From Cellvibrio sp. 79 (GTDB taxonomy: Bacteria > Pseudomonadota > Gammaproteobacteria > Pseudomonadales > Cellvibrionaceae): a stretch of DNA of 64,000 nucleotides. The stretch is from NCBI GenBank assembly GCA_003056245.1, contig MVDH01000001.1, positions 2,046,716 to 2,110,715 of the forward strand. Reading direction: 5' to 3'. How positions within the stretch are numbered: the first letter of the stretch is position 1; each line of letters begins with the position of its first letter. Below are positions 1 through 10,100 of the stretch, piece after piece. Made by a program: the position numbers and the translations under genes. The notes under the pieces were generated by a model, which saw only the letters and a program-made list of their open reading frames with translations, was not told the DNA's origin and ran no database searches.

Positions 1-36
1 GAGAAAATGATCCTGCATTTACGCTAGCACAAAAAT

Positions 37-885
37 TTATTTGATAACGCCAACATGGTCAAAGGAAGGAATACTCAAGAATTTATCCCAGTGCATCCAC
101 ACCGCAAACGCCTTACCTACGATTGCATCTTCCGATACTGTTCCCCAATCACGGCTGTCCAGGCTGTTATCACGGTTATCACCCATCATAAAATAATGTC
201 CTTCAGGCACTACCCATGAACCACGCACACTCAGATGACCGGGTTGCAAATGCTTGTTTGTCGTGAAGGTTTTATCATCAATAGTTTCAGTGACCGTACG
301 GTAATACGGCGAACCTACCGGCAATTCCGCCAATAATTTCTCCTCAATCACTTTACCATTGATAGTCAGCACATGATTGATGTAAGAGATGTGATCTCCG
401 GGAATACCTATCACACGCTTGATGTAGTAAGTCTCCGGTGCATGCGGTGGGAAAAACACCATTACATCACCACGCTGCGGTTTTCCTACTGGAATAAGCT
501 GTGTGTTAGTGATGGGCTCGCGAATACCGTAAGCAAATTTATTGACCAGAATAAAATCGCCGACTTCTAATGTTGGAATCATCGAACCTGAAGGAATCTG
601 AAAAGGTTCAACCAAAAAAGATCGCAAGAAGAAAACAATAAACAGCACCGGGAAAAACGATTTGGCGTATTCCACCAAAAGCGGTTCGCGGCCCGCAACG
701 CTCCTGGCCTCTTCATAAGCCGCTTTTTGCGGCTCGGTTTCCAATGCAACTCCGCTAAACTGCTTTTCAACAGCAGCAACTTTCTCCTTGCGCGGACGCG
801 CCAATACCAATGCATCAAATAACCACACCAGACCGGTAACGAGCACCGCAAGCGTGAGAATCAGAGGAAGGTTAATACTACTCAT
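37..885 (-). CDS. lepB: Signal peptidase I
   Basis: Inner-membrane serine protease that removes signal peptides from exported proteins. The 282-residue protein has two N-terminal hydrophobic segments (about residues 5-28 and 76-92). The catalytic serine lies in the PSGSM motif (S101), the general-base lysine in YYIKRVIG (K156), and the conserved GDNRDNSLDSR box follows near the C-terminus. The ATG start has a GGAAA ribosome-binding sequence. It lies 24 bases downstream of lepA on the same strand, the usual lepA-lepB operon order in Gammaproteobacteria. Length and motifs are normal for the family, so the assignment is secure. Confidence 0.97.
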   Translation of the reverse strand: MSSINLPLILTLAVLVTGLVWLFDALVLARPRKEKVAAVEKQFSGVALETEPQKAAYEEARSVAGREPLLVEYAKSFFPVLFIVFFLRSFLVEPFQIPSGSMIPTLEVGDFILVNKFAYGIREPITNTQLIPVGKPQRGDVMVFFPPHAPETYYIKRVIGIPGDHISYINHVLTINGKVIEEKLLAELPVGSPYYRTVTETIDDKTFTTNKHLQPGHLSVRGSWVVPEGHYFMMGDNRDNSLDSRDWGTVSEDAIVGKAFAVWMHWDKFLSIPSFDHVGVIK

Positions 886-909
886 CGAGTTTCCTTAATG
901 TGCTATTTA

Positions 910-2709
910 TTAGCTATCTATTTTTAATACCGCAAAGAATGCTGCTTGCGGGATTTCAACACTACCCACTTGCTTCATGCGTTTCTTACCGGCTTTTTGT
1001 TTTTCTAACAGTTTTTTCTTACGAGTGGCGTCGCCACCGTAACATTTTGCAGTTACATCTTTACGCAACGCTTTTACGGTAGAACGTGCAACGATTTGAC
1101 CACCAATTGCCGCCTGGATTGCTACGTCATACATTTGGCGAGGAATCAATTCTTTCATTTTTTCCGTGAGCGAGCGCCCCATGCCATGGGCTTTATCGCG
1201 ATGCACAATAATTGCCAATGCATCAACCTTCTCACTGTTGATCAATACATCAAGACGCACCAGGCTCGCCGCCTGGAAGCGAATGAAACTGTAATCCAGT
1301 GAGGCATAACCACGACTAACTGACTTTAAACGGTCAAAGAAATCAGTCACGACTTCATTCATCGGTAACTCATAGCGCACCCGCACCTGGGAACCGGTAA
1401 ATTGCAAATCTTTTTGCACGCCACGCTTTTCTATACAGAGCGTGATCACGTTACCCAAATGTTCTTGCGGCACCAGGATATTGGCTTCAACAATCGGCTC
1501 GCGCATTTCTTCGATGGAACCCGGGTCTGGTAATTTAGACGGGTTATCAACATAGATAACTTCACCACCACGCTTCACCACTTCAAACACTACTGTTGGA
1601 GCAGTGGTGATGAGGTCGAGATCGTATTCGCGCTCAAGACGTTCTTGAATGATCTCCATGTGCAGCATGCCGAGGAATCCCACACGGAAACCAAAACCCA
1701 GTGCATCTGAACTTTCGGGTTCGTAGAAAAGGGAGGCATCATTCAATGTCAGTTTGGCCAGTGCTTCACGGAAGTCTTCGAAGTCATCGGAACTGATCGG
1801 GAACATGCCAGCGTAAACCTGTGGCTTGATCTTCTGGAAACCTTCCAGTGCTTCAACGTCAGGGGTCTGCGCATGGGTGATGGTATCGCCCACAGGCGCA
1901 CCATGAATATCTTTGATACCGGCAACCACAAAACCCACTTCACCGGCCTTGAGTTCTTTTAACTGGGTGGGCTTGGGGCTGAATACGCCCACACCATCAA
2001 CAATCTGCGCTTTGCCGATAGTTTTCGTAATGATTTTGTCTTTCAATCGCAAGGTGCCCTGTTTTACACGCACCAGCGACACAACACCGAGGTAGTTGTC
2101 GAACCAGGAATCGATAATCAGCGCTTGTAGCGGTGCATCGACATCACCAACCGGGGGCGGCACAAGACGCACCAGCTCTTCCAGTACATCCTCCATACCC
2201 AGGCCTGATTTGGCTGAACAGCGCACAGCTTCAGTGGCATCAATGCCGATAATATCTTCAATTTCCTGTGCGACGCGGTCTGGTTCTGCCTGCGGCAAAT
2301 CCATCTTGTTTAACACGGGAATAACTTCCAGGCCCTGCTCTATTGCGGTATAGCAGTTGGCAACTGACTGGGCTTCTACCCCCTGTCCAGCATCCACTAC
2401 CAGCAATGCACCTTCACACGCCGCCAGCGAGCGTGATACCTCATAGGTGAAGTCCACATGGCCAGGGGTATCAATGAAATTGAGCTGGTAGGTTTTACCA
2501 TCACGTGCTTTGTAATGCAGAGTCACACTGTGGGCTTTAATCGTGATGCCGCGCTCACGTTCCAGATCCATGGAGTCAAGGACTTGCGCTTCCATTTCAC
2601 GGTCACTCAGGCCTCCGCACATCTGGATAAAACGGTCGGCAATGGTGGATTTACCGTGGTCAATATGGGCGATGATGGAAAAGTTGCGGATATGGCTCAG
2701 GTCAGTCAC
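910..2709 (-). CDS. lepA: Elongation factor 4 (back-translocating GTPase LepA)
   Basis: Ribosome-associated translational GTPase that acts on stalled or mis-translocated ribosomes. The 599-residue length is standard. The N-terminus carries the G1 loop AHIDHGKST (about residues 14-22), followed by the G3 motif DTPGHVDF and the G4 motif NKMDLP. The C-terminus holds the LepA-specific domain with the conserved [16 protein letters not shown] stretch. The start codon is GTG, without a strong Shine-Dalgarno sequence; the next residues ([21 protein letters not shown]) match the family N-terminus, which fixes the start. It is the first gene of the lepA-lepB unit. The roughly 325 bases upstream, to the stop of the small secreted protein gene, hold no gene and presumably the promoter. 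Confidence 0.97.
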   Translation of the reverse strand: MTDLSHIRNFSIIAHIDHGKSTIADRFIQMCGGLSDREMEAQVLDSMDLERERGITIKAHSVTLHYKARDGKTYQLNFIDTPGHVDFTYEVSRSLAACEGALLVVDAGQGVEAQSVANCYTAIEQGLEVIPVLNKMDLPQAEPDRVAQEIEDIIGIDATEAVRCSAKSGLGMEDVLEELVRLVPPPVGDVDAPLQALIIDSWFDNYLGVVSLVRVKQGTLRLKDKIITKTIGKAQIVDGVGVFSPKPTQLKELKAGEVGFVVAGIKDIHGAPVGDTITHAQTPDVEALEGFQKIKPQVYAGMFPISSDDFEDFREALAKLTLNDASLFYEPESSDALGFGFRVGFLGMLHMEIIQERLEREYDLDLITTAPTVVFEVVKRGGEVIYVDNPSKLPDPGSIEEMREPIVEANILVPQEHLGNVITLCIEKRGVQKDLQFTGSQVRVRYELPMNEVVTDFFDRLKSVSRGYASLDYSFIRFQAASLVRLDVLINSEKVDALAIIVHRDKAHGMGRSLTEKMKELIPRQMYDVAIQAAIGGQIVARSTVKALRKDVTAKCYGGDATRKKKLLEKQKAGKKRMKQVGSVEIPQAAFFAVLKIDS

Positions 2710-3035
2710 AGGTGCTTAACTACTTTAACAGGTTGGATTTTATCCCCGGAAACAGGGGGGCGATAAGAATGGGCGGCATTCTAGCCTATTTGGGCATCCG
2801 GTGCCATGCGACCCCAACGCCAGATGCTCTATGAGTGAGACTCGTGTTTTTCGAGAAATTACCCGACCTGCAAGGAAATATCGGCGCCGCAACCCGACCT
2901 GAAATCACTCACAATTTGTTACAGACGCCTTCATATTCCTTTTGCACAATAGCTCCACTGCTGCTCAAGCAAATACCCTTTCTGCTTATACCTGTGGATT
3001 ATCGATGCCAGATACCCACAGGTCTTTTTTCGACT
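2710..3035. other. Intergenic region upstream of lepA
   Basis: About 326 bases between the lepA start and the end of the next minus-strand gene. Short open frames exist on the plus strand, but none has a convincing ribosome-binding site or protein-like composition. It presumably contains the lepA promoter; I could not pick out a confident -35/-10 pair. Confidence 0.5.
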
Positions 3036-3506
3036 TTAATCACACTCAAACTGCAAACTTAACTCTATTCGCCCCATTGCCAAACTACGGTAATGCTCGC
3101 CGGTTATTGCAAAACCTTCACCACACTTTTCAAGTGCTTTGGGTAGCAGCCGCAAGCGGACAGCAGGCACGCTTGACCATTGATCAACTGCAGCAGATAG
3201 CGTGAAATTTTTATCGCCACTGTTATCAGTTACTTTACTCTTTTGTAGCGCAGAAGGATTTGCTGCAACTGCAGCTCCATCAACTTCTCGTGCAGGAGAG
3301 CCCGTTTCCAAAACCGCACCCTCTTCGCCTTTTTTAAAGGCTTTTTGTAAAAAGCCATTTAAACCTTTATCGCTGTAGTCGCAATCAGGCTGGTTCACAT
3401 TCATTGAATCGGCCGAATCCACTGCTGCCTCACACTCTTTTTCAGTCTTATCATTTGCCTGTACCGAAAAAGCAACCAACAACATAAGTGCTGCCAAAAA
3501 TTTCAT
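3036..3506 (-). CDS. Small secreted protein of unknown function
   Basis: 156 residues from the ATG at 3506, which follows a GGAGATAG ribosome-binding sequence. The longer in-frame reading to 3605 would run through the porin terminator and is unlikely. The N-terminus MKFLAALMLLVAFSVQA is a clear signal peptide, with likely cleavage after QA. The mature part has several cysteines (in KECEA, QPDCDYSD, EKCGEG and the terminal FECD), consistent with disulfides in the periplasm or outside. The last third (about residues 95-156) is the best-structured segment. No family is recognised. It sits downstream of the porin gene, separated by a terminator, so it is probably transcribed alone. Confidence 0.7.
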   Translation of the reverse strand: MKFLAALMLLVAFSVQANDKTEKECEAAVDSADSMNVNQPDCDYSDKGLNGFLQKAFKKGEEGAVLETGSPAREVDGAAVAANPSALQKSKVTDNSGDKNFTLSAAVDQWSSVPAVRLRLLPKALEKCGEGFAITGEHYRSLAMGRIELSLQFECD

Positions 3507-3565
3507 CGCCACTATCTCCGGAATACTTTTAATTTTCATCGACACAATTAACGTCAAACACAAAC

Positions 3566-3593
3566 AACAAAGGGTGCATAAGCACCCTTTGTT
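3566..3593 (-). terminator. Terminator of the porin gene
   Basis: Perfect 12-base inverted repeat (AACAAAGGGTGC, loop of 4, GCACCCTTTGTT) 27 bases past the porin stop on the minus strand. The following sequence is only moderately T-rich, so this is a probable rather than textbook terminator. Confidence 0.7.
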
Positions 3594-3619
3594 AACAAAT
3601 ATCAATTCAACAGTATGAA

Positions 3620-4582
3620 TTAGAATTTGAAGTCTACACCAACACCAACGTAGGTATCGTCACGCTCTGAAGCACCAACCAATTCATTTTCTACTTTAGT
3701 AGCATAAGAAAATAAAGTAGCAGCTTTAGTCATTTTGTAATCCAGACCGATACTTGCAGCTTCGCCATCCGCCATTCTTACATCAGATTGACCGTATTGA
3801 CCTTTCAGAACCCACTTGTCAGTGATGTTCCAGAGCGCAGATGCCAATGCACCGTCTTCGTCTGCACCGGTATTGTCATTTTCGTATTGCTCAGCCAATA
3901 CGCCTAATTGCACTGGACCGAAATTTACACGCGCAACTGCACGTACCAGGTCAACACCTTCAGCTTCTATATCCTGATCCATCGCAACACCCGCATAAAA
4001 CATTGCACTGGTGTAGCCGAAAGAAGCAGAAATACCATTTCCTGGCTCAGTACCTACAGGATTGTTTTGCTTGAAAGTGCCGTCATTTTCTTCTGTTACA
4101 TAAGCAACAGAACCTGCAAAACCGCCACCGAAAGTTGGAGTGGTGTATTGAACGATGTTGCTAGCGCGAATTTCGCCTTTGAAAATGTGGGTGATATCGC
4201 CTTCCAGGTCATTGAACAGATCAATTTTTTCCTGGGCAACTTTGGTTGGGGTATCGAAATGACCGCCCATGATAGTACCTGCTACACCTTGCAGGCCCAG
4301 ATAAATATTGCGTTGACCGAAAGTTTGTGAACCGTTGGTACCATCATCAACTTCGGTTTGGTATTCAAATTGATAAATAACTTTCAGGCTGGAGTTAACT
4401 TCTTCGCCGCCTTTCACACCAATGCGCGAAGCGTTGCTAACCAATTCCACGCGGCTGTCATCAAGTGCAGCTTCATCAGCGTTTTGAACGGAAACGTTCG
4501 CCTTACCGTAAACAACCACATCAGCAAAAGCTGCTACAGGGAAAAGGGATGCTAATGCCACGGCCAATAAGGTTTTTTTCAT
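3620..4582 (-). CDS. Outer-membrane general porin
   Basis: 320-residue outer-membrane channel of the Gram-negative porin (OmpC/Porin_4-like) family. It has a classical signal peptide (MKKTLLAVALASLFPVAAFA) followed by DVVVYGKANVS, the typical first beta-strand. The protein is acidic, rich in alternating polar and aromatic residues, and ends in VGVDFKF, giving the C-terminal phenylalanine needed for BAM recognition. The ATG has a good upstream AGGAGA. About 300 bases of AT-rich sequence upstream, to the end of the MNIO operon, should hold its promoter. Substrate specificity cannot be read from the sequence. Confidence 0.9.
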   Translation of the reverse strand: MKKTLLAVALASLFPVAAFADVVVYGKANVSVQNADEAALDDSRVELVSNASRIGVKGGEEVNSSLKVIYQFEYQTEVDDGTNGSQTFGQRNIYLGLQGVAGTIMGGHFDTPTKVAQEKIDLFNDLEGDITHIFKGEIRASNIVQYTTPTFGGGFAGSVAYVTEENDGTFKQNNPVGTEPGNGISASFGYTSAMFYAGVAMDQDIEAEGVDLVRAVARVNFGPVQLGVLAEQYENDNTGADEDGALASALWNITDKWVLKGQYGQSDVRMADGEAASIGLDYKMTKAATLFSYATKVENELVGASERDDTYVGVGVDFKF

Positions 4583-4880
4583 GGAGTTGTCTCCTGGGAT
4601 TTTGTGTGTGTGATGCCTAAAAATACAAACATCGATAGGTCAGGTGTTTTTTAAGTGACATTTTTATGTCTACTGGATTGCCATTGTGTGACTATAAAGT
4701 TACAGAAATATGACAATCGAGGGCGTCTTATGACGGGATGGGATTATATAAAGAAAATTAACAAAGTTTTGTGATAAAACTTGGCTTTAAATCAAATATT
4801 CACAATTTTTGCACTCTTTTTGCTCTTTTAATCATATATAGGGCATATATCATCCATAAAAGTGCAATGCAGGATGGATG

Positions 4881-5621
4881 TTACTCAAAATGGCTGATAA
4901 CGCTATCTGTGTACAAGTCCCGCAACAATAACACTGCTTGTTTTTTGAGCTCACCAATATCAGGATGATTTAATTCTGCAGCAATCATTTGCAAATGTTC
5001 ATTAAATGTTCGATCACTTGTTTGCAATAAGAATAATAAGCGCATTGTTAACTGTGTTGCCGCTTTAAAACAAACTTCATCCTCGCGATTGCGATACACC
5101 AATAACCAGGTCGGCCCTACCGGCCACTCAGGATGGTTAGCTGATAATTTCTGTACAGGATATTGGTAAGCAAGACACACAGCCAACGGCGATACCTGCG
5201 GCCGCGAATGTTCCAAATCATCAGGCAATGTTCCCGCATCCGGGATAATTTCGGTGCTTACATCCAGCGCCAGTTCAATCCATTCGTAATGCACTAACTC
5301 TAATAAATAAGCGGGATCCCCCTCACATAGCCCCCGCGTTTGTAACATGTAGTGCACAAATTCATCGCTGATCTGCAAAAAATAAGGTGTTTGGCAATGA
5401 TGCTCCTGAATGAATCTTCTCACTAAACCGTGCCATGATTCATCATTAAGGATTGAGCGGGTGACCGGAAAAACATTGGCAATGAAATTTTCAATGTTGT
5501 TGTAAATCAAATCGCGATAAATATGTAATCGACGAGTTTCTACATTGGCAGGAGCCGGACTATTTTCCGGGGAGCGGAGATAACTCGTAAGCTCTAATTG
5601 CGTTTGCTGGAAAGATTTCAT
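4881..5621 (-). CDS. hvfC: HvfC/BufC-like partner protein (DUF2063)
   Basis: 246 residues with a DUF2063-type N-terminal region (FQQTQLELTSYLRSP, then RRLHIYRDLIYNNIENFIANVFPV), the standard companion of DUF692 enzymes. From the family, this protein binds the precursor peptide and works with the MNIO enzyme during modification. The start ATG overlaps the stop of the upstream DUF692 gene by four bases, indicating translational coupling. It is the last gene of the precursor-enzyme-partner operon. The family is clear; the gene name follows the Haemophilus hvf nomenclature by homology and context only. Confidence 0.85.
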   Translation of the reverse strand: MKSFQQTQLELTSYLRSPENSPAPANVETRRLHIYRDLIYNNIENFIANVFPVTRSILNDESWHGLVRRFIQEHHCQTPYFLQISDEFVHYMLQTRGLCEGDPAYLLELVHYEWIELALDVSTEIIPDAGTLPDDLEHSRPQVSPLAVCLAYQYPVQKLSANHPEWPVGPTWLLVYRNREDEVCFKAATQLTMRLLFLLQTSDRTFNEHLQMIAAELNHPDIGELKKQAVLLLRDLYTDSVISHFE

Positions 5622-6457
5622 AACGCACGCTGCTGGCGAATTTTAATTTCATTTATTTCCGCCAATAATTCGGACAATGGCGGAATATTAAAGTCCCGTT
5701 CCAATAACGTGGGCTTCACACCAAATAATTCGTATGCTTTTTCCAGCAACTGCCACACCGGATCGATCACTGCCATACCATGAGTGTCTACACGGAGATC
5801 ATCAGCCTCATTGTAATGACCGGCTATATGGATATAGGCCGTGCGTTCACCCGGTAAACTTGCCAGAAATTCATAAGGATCATAACGGTGATTAATGCTG
5901 TTGACGTAGATGTTATTTACATCCAGCAACAAAGCGCAATCTGCTTTGCGAATGACTGCATTAATAAATTCACTCTCACTCATTTCCTGCTGTGGTGCGA
6001 AATAATAAGAGGAATTTTCGATAGCAATGCGTTGCCCCAAAATATCCTGCGCCCGCGCAATGCGCTCAGCCACGTAATCAACCGCCTCTGCAGTAAACGG
6101 GATCGGTAGCAAATCGTAAAGCTGCCCCTGATCACTGCAATAACTTAAATGTTCACTGTAATAGCGAATACCGTGCTCACGCATGAGATTTTTTATAGCA
6201 TGGAGCAAATCAGTATTGAGTGGTGCAGGAGAGCCAATTGAAAGGGATAAGCCATGGCATACAAAAGGAAAGCGTTCGGTGTAAGTGCGAAATTGTTTGG
6301 CGAGTCGCCCGCCGACATGAATCCAGTTTTCCGGAGCCACTTCCATAAACTGGATTTGCCCGGGTGATACATCGGCCAACGTTTTCATCAACGTCCGGCG
6401 CAAGCCCAAGCCTGCGCCGGTAACAGCAGCTGAATAATTTACAGCGGCATCAGCCAT
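5618..6457 (-). CDS. hvfB: MNIO-family (DUF692) peptide-modifying iron enzyme
   Basis: 279-residue TIM-barrel enzyme of the multinuclear non-heme iron-dependent oxidative (MNIO, DUF692) family. Family motifs run in order: EVAPENW (39-45), CHGLSLSIG (67-75), SEHLSY (101-106), IAIENSS (144-150), LLLDVNNIY (177-185), HIAGH (210-214), DTHG (224-227) and LLERD (251-255). These supply the His/Asp/Glu iron ligands. Known members convert precursor cysteines into oxazolone/thioamide or related groups that bind copper. The gene starts 5 bases after the precursor gene and overlaps the DUF2063 gene by 4 bases. The exact modification here is inferred from the precursor motif. Confidence 0.92.
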   Translation of the reverse strand: MADAAVNYSAAVTGAGLGLRRTLMKTLADVSPGQIQFMEVAPENWIHVGGRLAKQFRTYTERFPFVCHGLSLSIGSPAPLNTDLLHAIKNLMREHGIRYYSEHLSYCSDQGQLYDLLPIPFTAEAVDYVAERIARAQDILGQRIAIENSSYYFAPQQEMSESEFINAVIRKADCALLLDVNNIYVNSINHRYDPYEFLASLPGERTAYIHIAGHYNEADDLRVDTHGMAVIDPVWQLLEKAYELFGVKPTLLERDFNIPPLSELLAEINEIKIRQQRAL

Positions 6458-6462
6458 AAATA

Positions 6463-6831
6463 TTACTCAGCTTTTTTTGCAGTAGAACTATCGCTCTTTT
6501 CTTTTTTATCAGCACCACATTTGCCTTCACCGCATTTACCTTCGCCTTCAGCTTTTTTGTCGGCGCCGCATTTACCTTCACCGCATTTATGCTCACCATC
6601 CGCTTTTTTATCAGCGCTTGAGCTTTTGTGGTCAGCAGCACACTTCCCTTCACCACATTTATGCTCACCGTCCGATTTAGTTGCGTGGTTGTCAGCCAGG
6701 GTGTAACCAGCATCCAATGTGGTGGTATTAAAGGTGGCATCCGCTGCAGAAGCGATTGGAGCCAGAACTGCTGAAGCAACAAAAGCAGCGCCTACTAAAG
6801 CAGATAAGTTACTCATTTTATTATTCATCAT
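6463..6831 (-). CDS. hvfA: HvfA/bufferin-type cysteine-rich RiPP precursor
   Basis: 122 residues with an N-terminal signal peptide (cleavage predicted near ASA-A, residues 28-30), a conserved GYTLADN leader segment, then a low-complexity core. The core has three copies of a double motif of the type E-x-K-C-G-E-G-K-C, with cysteines at about 59/64, 83/88 and 100/105, separated by Lys/Asp/Ala-rich spacers. This matches the EGKCG repeats of HvfA-like precursors modified by DUF692 enzymes. It has a good GGAG ribosome-binding sequence and is the first gene of the operon. The mature product is probably periplasmic and metal-binding, most likely for copper. A frame on the same strand at 6450-6782 is an overlapping shadow. 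Confidence 0.88.
   Translation of the reverse strand: MMNNKMSNLSALVGAAFVASAVLAPIASAADATFNTTTLDAGYTLADNHATKSDGEHKCGEGKCAADHKSSSADKKADGEHKCGEGKCGADKKAEGEGKCGEGKCGADKKEKSDSSTAKKAE
6520..6680 (-). repeat. Tandem coding repeat in the peptide precursor
   Basis: Three imperfect copies of a unit coding for a paired cysteine motif with a Lys/Asp/Ala-rich spacer, inside hvfA. Repeat number can vary between strains in this kind of precursor. Confidence 0.8.
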
Positions 6832-7114
6832 TAAACTCCGGTTATGTCATATAAATTCAGGGTTGGATAACATTTTGCATCGCACCGCAGGAGCAGACTG
6901 ACCTTAACACAGCCAGTACAACCTCGCTAGCGAGCAGGCAAGAACCGCAGCGATATGCGTTGGTGCGCTATAGATTCACGAATGCCCGACTTGTTACAAC
7001 ACCTACAAATCTTTACCCGTTCCTTTACATTATTAGCAGCAGCCCTATTCCTGAGCCTGCGAGCTTGTAGTTATTCTGAAACTGTTACTTACGGGGCCGT
7101 TATTTCCAGAGCCG

Positions 7115-10100
7115 TTATTGCTGGGACTGTAACAACGCCTGCTCCCATTGTTTATCCAAACGTTTATCCGATACCGGGACCTGGGTTTTTAACGTTTGTG
7201 CGAACAGGGAAATGCGTAATTCCTCAATCCACCAACGATAATCCATTAACTGCGATAACTGTCCCAACCGATAATCTCCTTCCTTCGCCAGATAATCCAC
7301 CAAGCGCTGCCAATGCGGTGCAATTTCCGCTAACTGCAATTTATCTTTTTGCGGATTTAACGCAGCCTTTTCCAAACGCTGCTGGATACCGCGCATATAT
7401 TTGGCGTATTGCTGCAACCATTGTGGCGGCGTTTTATAAACCAGACCGGGATAAAACAGTTGGCTCAACTGTTGGTTGATATCGCTAATGGTATACGCCA
7501 GCATCAGCATATTTTTTTGTTGTTTGAGTTGCTTTTTAATGTCTACCAATAATTTCAAACTGCTAATTAATTGATTGGCTAAATCCTGCGTATACGGAAT
7601 GAGTTTATCTTTAATTGCATTTAACGACGCTTCAAAAGCAGGCTTGGTGCGCGGCAGTTGTTGTTGGTCGTCGACAGCCAGCTGTTTGATGGCCGCCATA
7701 ATTAAATCATCGACCACTTGATCACGGCTGCCAATACTTGCAAGCGTAAGCGCAATCTCCTGACCTTTTAATAGTTCTTTCTGTAAATATTTAACCGTTT
7801 GCCCCAGAGATAAAAACATTAAGCGCGTTAAACCACGCTGGGTAATATCAAGGGCTTGCAGCGGATTATCCAAAACCTGTAGTGACACGCTGGAATTTTT
7901 ATCCACCAATGCCGGATACGCTCGGATACTAATTCCACCACGCGGCAACTGGATTGCTTGTGGCAAGGATTCAAAATCCCAACTTGTAATTCCATCGCGT
8001 TCAATATTGGTCGCCGCAGACTGAATATTTTGTTGCACTTTCTCGCGATATTTTTCACGCAACGAATTTAGATCGCGGCCGCTGGCAATCACTTTGCCTT
8101 TGTCATCCACTACATGGATATTAAAGCGGTAGTAATCATCTACGTTGGTTTCCAACCAGGCTTCTTTGGAAATATCCACGCCGGTGAGCCGTTTTAGTTG
8201 CACCCCCATGGCTTCCGTCAAGGGTTTATTATCCGGCGCCAATACAGCCAATAACTTATCCACCACATCCGGCACCGGAACAAAATGTTTGCGCAAGTTT
8301 TTAGGTAAGGATTTAATCAGCCCGATACATTTCTCGCGCAACATTCCCGGCACCAGCCATTCGAGGCGCTGCTCGGGAACCTGGTGCAATACGCTCATGG
8401 GCACATGAATGCTTACACCATCAAATGGATGATTCGGCTCAAAATGATAACTGAGCGGGAACACCATACCGCGCCATTCCAATTCATTGGGAAATTGTGC
8501 TTCAGTGATATCCCCTGCACCATGGCGCATTAAGGTTTCGCGGGTGATGTACAGTAATTGCGGATTGCCCTGCTCCGCTTTTTTACGCCAGGATTCAAAT
8601 CCGGCGAGGTTAGTGATGTGCTCTGGAATACGCTCATTATAAAAATCAAAAATAACTTGCTCATCCACAACAATATCGCGGCGACGGGATTTTGCTTCCA
8701 ATTCTTCCAACTCCAGCAACAATTGTTGTTGATGGGTATAAAAATCCTTGAAGCCCGCTTGCTGTTGTAAATGTTTGCGTTTGGGATGCTGTGCGTATTG
8801 CCCCTCTACCAACGCCGCACGAATAAAAACTTCGCGCGATTGCGCTGCATCAATATGGCTGTAATTAACCGATTTTTTCTCAACAATCGTTAAACCATAT
8901 AAAGTAATTTTTTCATAGGCCATTACTTGGCCCGCACGCGAATCGTAATGCGGCTCAAAGTGTTGGCGTTTGATTAAATGCTCTGCGGCGGCAATTACCC
9001 ATTCCGGTTCTATTTTCGCAACGGTATGGGCAAATAATTTGGAGGTTTCAATCAGCTCTGCCGCCATTAACCACTTGGGTGTTTTTTTAGCAAGCGATGA
9101 GCCGGGGAAAATAGCAAACTTGCGATTGCGTGCCCCAAGGTACTCGCGCTCTTCATGGTTAAAACCCAGGTTACCCAACAAACCGGTCAGCAATGCTTTA
9201 TGGACGGATTCAAAATTAGCGGGCTCGCTGTTAATGCGGAAGCCAAGATCTTTAATCGCAATACATAATTGGTGATGCACATCGCGCCACTCGCGCAGAC
9301 GCAAGTAAGACAAGAATTCTTTTTTACACAATTTGCGCAACTGGTTTTGCGACAGTTCCTGGCGTTGGGTTTCGAAATAATCCCACAGATTTACATAGCC
9401 GAGAAAATCCGAATGATCCACCCAAAAGCGGCGATGCAGTTGATCGGCCGCTTGTTGTTTTTCTACCGGACGCTCGCGCGGATCTTGCACGGACAGTGCG
9501 CTGGTAATAATTAACAATTCGCGAACGCAGGATTGTTCCTGCGCTGCCAGCAACATACGCGCAAGCCGTGGATCAAGCGGCAATTTGGCAATTTGTTGGC
9601 CAACCGGCGTTAACTGGTTTTTGGTATTTACCGCGTGAAGCTCTTCCAGCAATTTAAAACCATCGCTAATCAAACGATGATCCGGCGCATCGATAAACGG
9701 GAATTTATGGATATCACCCATGCGCAATTGCAGCATTTGTAAAATAACTGCTGCAAGGTTGGTACGCAGGATTTCTGCATCGGTAAATTGCGGGCGCGAA
9801 TTAAAATCTTCTTCGCTGTATAAACGAATACAAATACCTTCTGCCACACGGCCGCAACGGCCTTTACGCTGGTTGGCGCTGGCTTGCGATACAGGTTCAA
9901 TCGGCAAGCGTTGCACTTTTGTGCGATAGGAATAGCGGCTGATACGCGCAAAACCCGGATCAATGACGTAACGAATTCCCGGAACAGTAATCGATGTTTC
10001 TGCAACGTTAGTTGCCAACACAATTCGCCGCCCGGTATGCGCTGCAAATACTTTTTGTTGCTCGGCCAAACTTAACCGCGCATAAAATGGAATGACTTCC

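Noticed and set aside
1-36. Possible start (ATG at 18 on the minus strand) of a gene downstream of lepB
   Set aside because: Only six codons are visible and there is no Shine-Dalgarno sequence, so nothing can be claimed.
6955-7479. 174-residue plus-strand frame antisense to hrpA
   Set aside because: It overlaps the conserved C-terminal coding region of HrpA, has Pro/Thr-rich shadow composition and no good ribosome-binding site.
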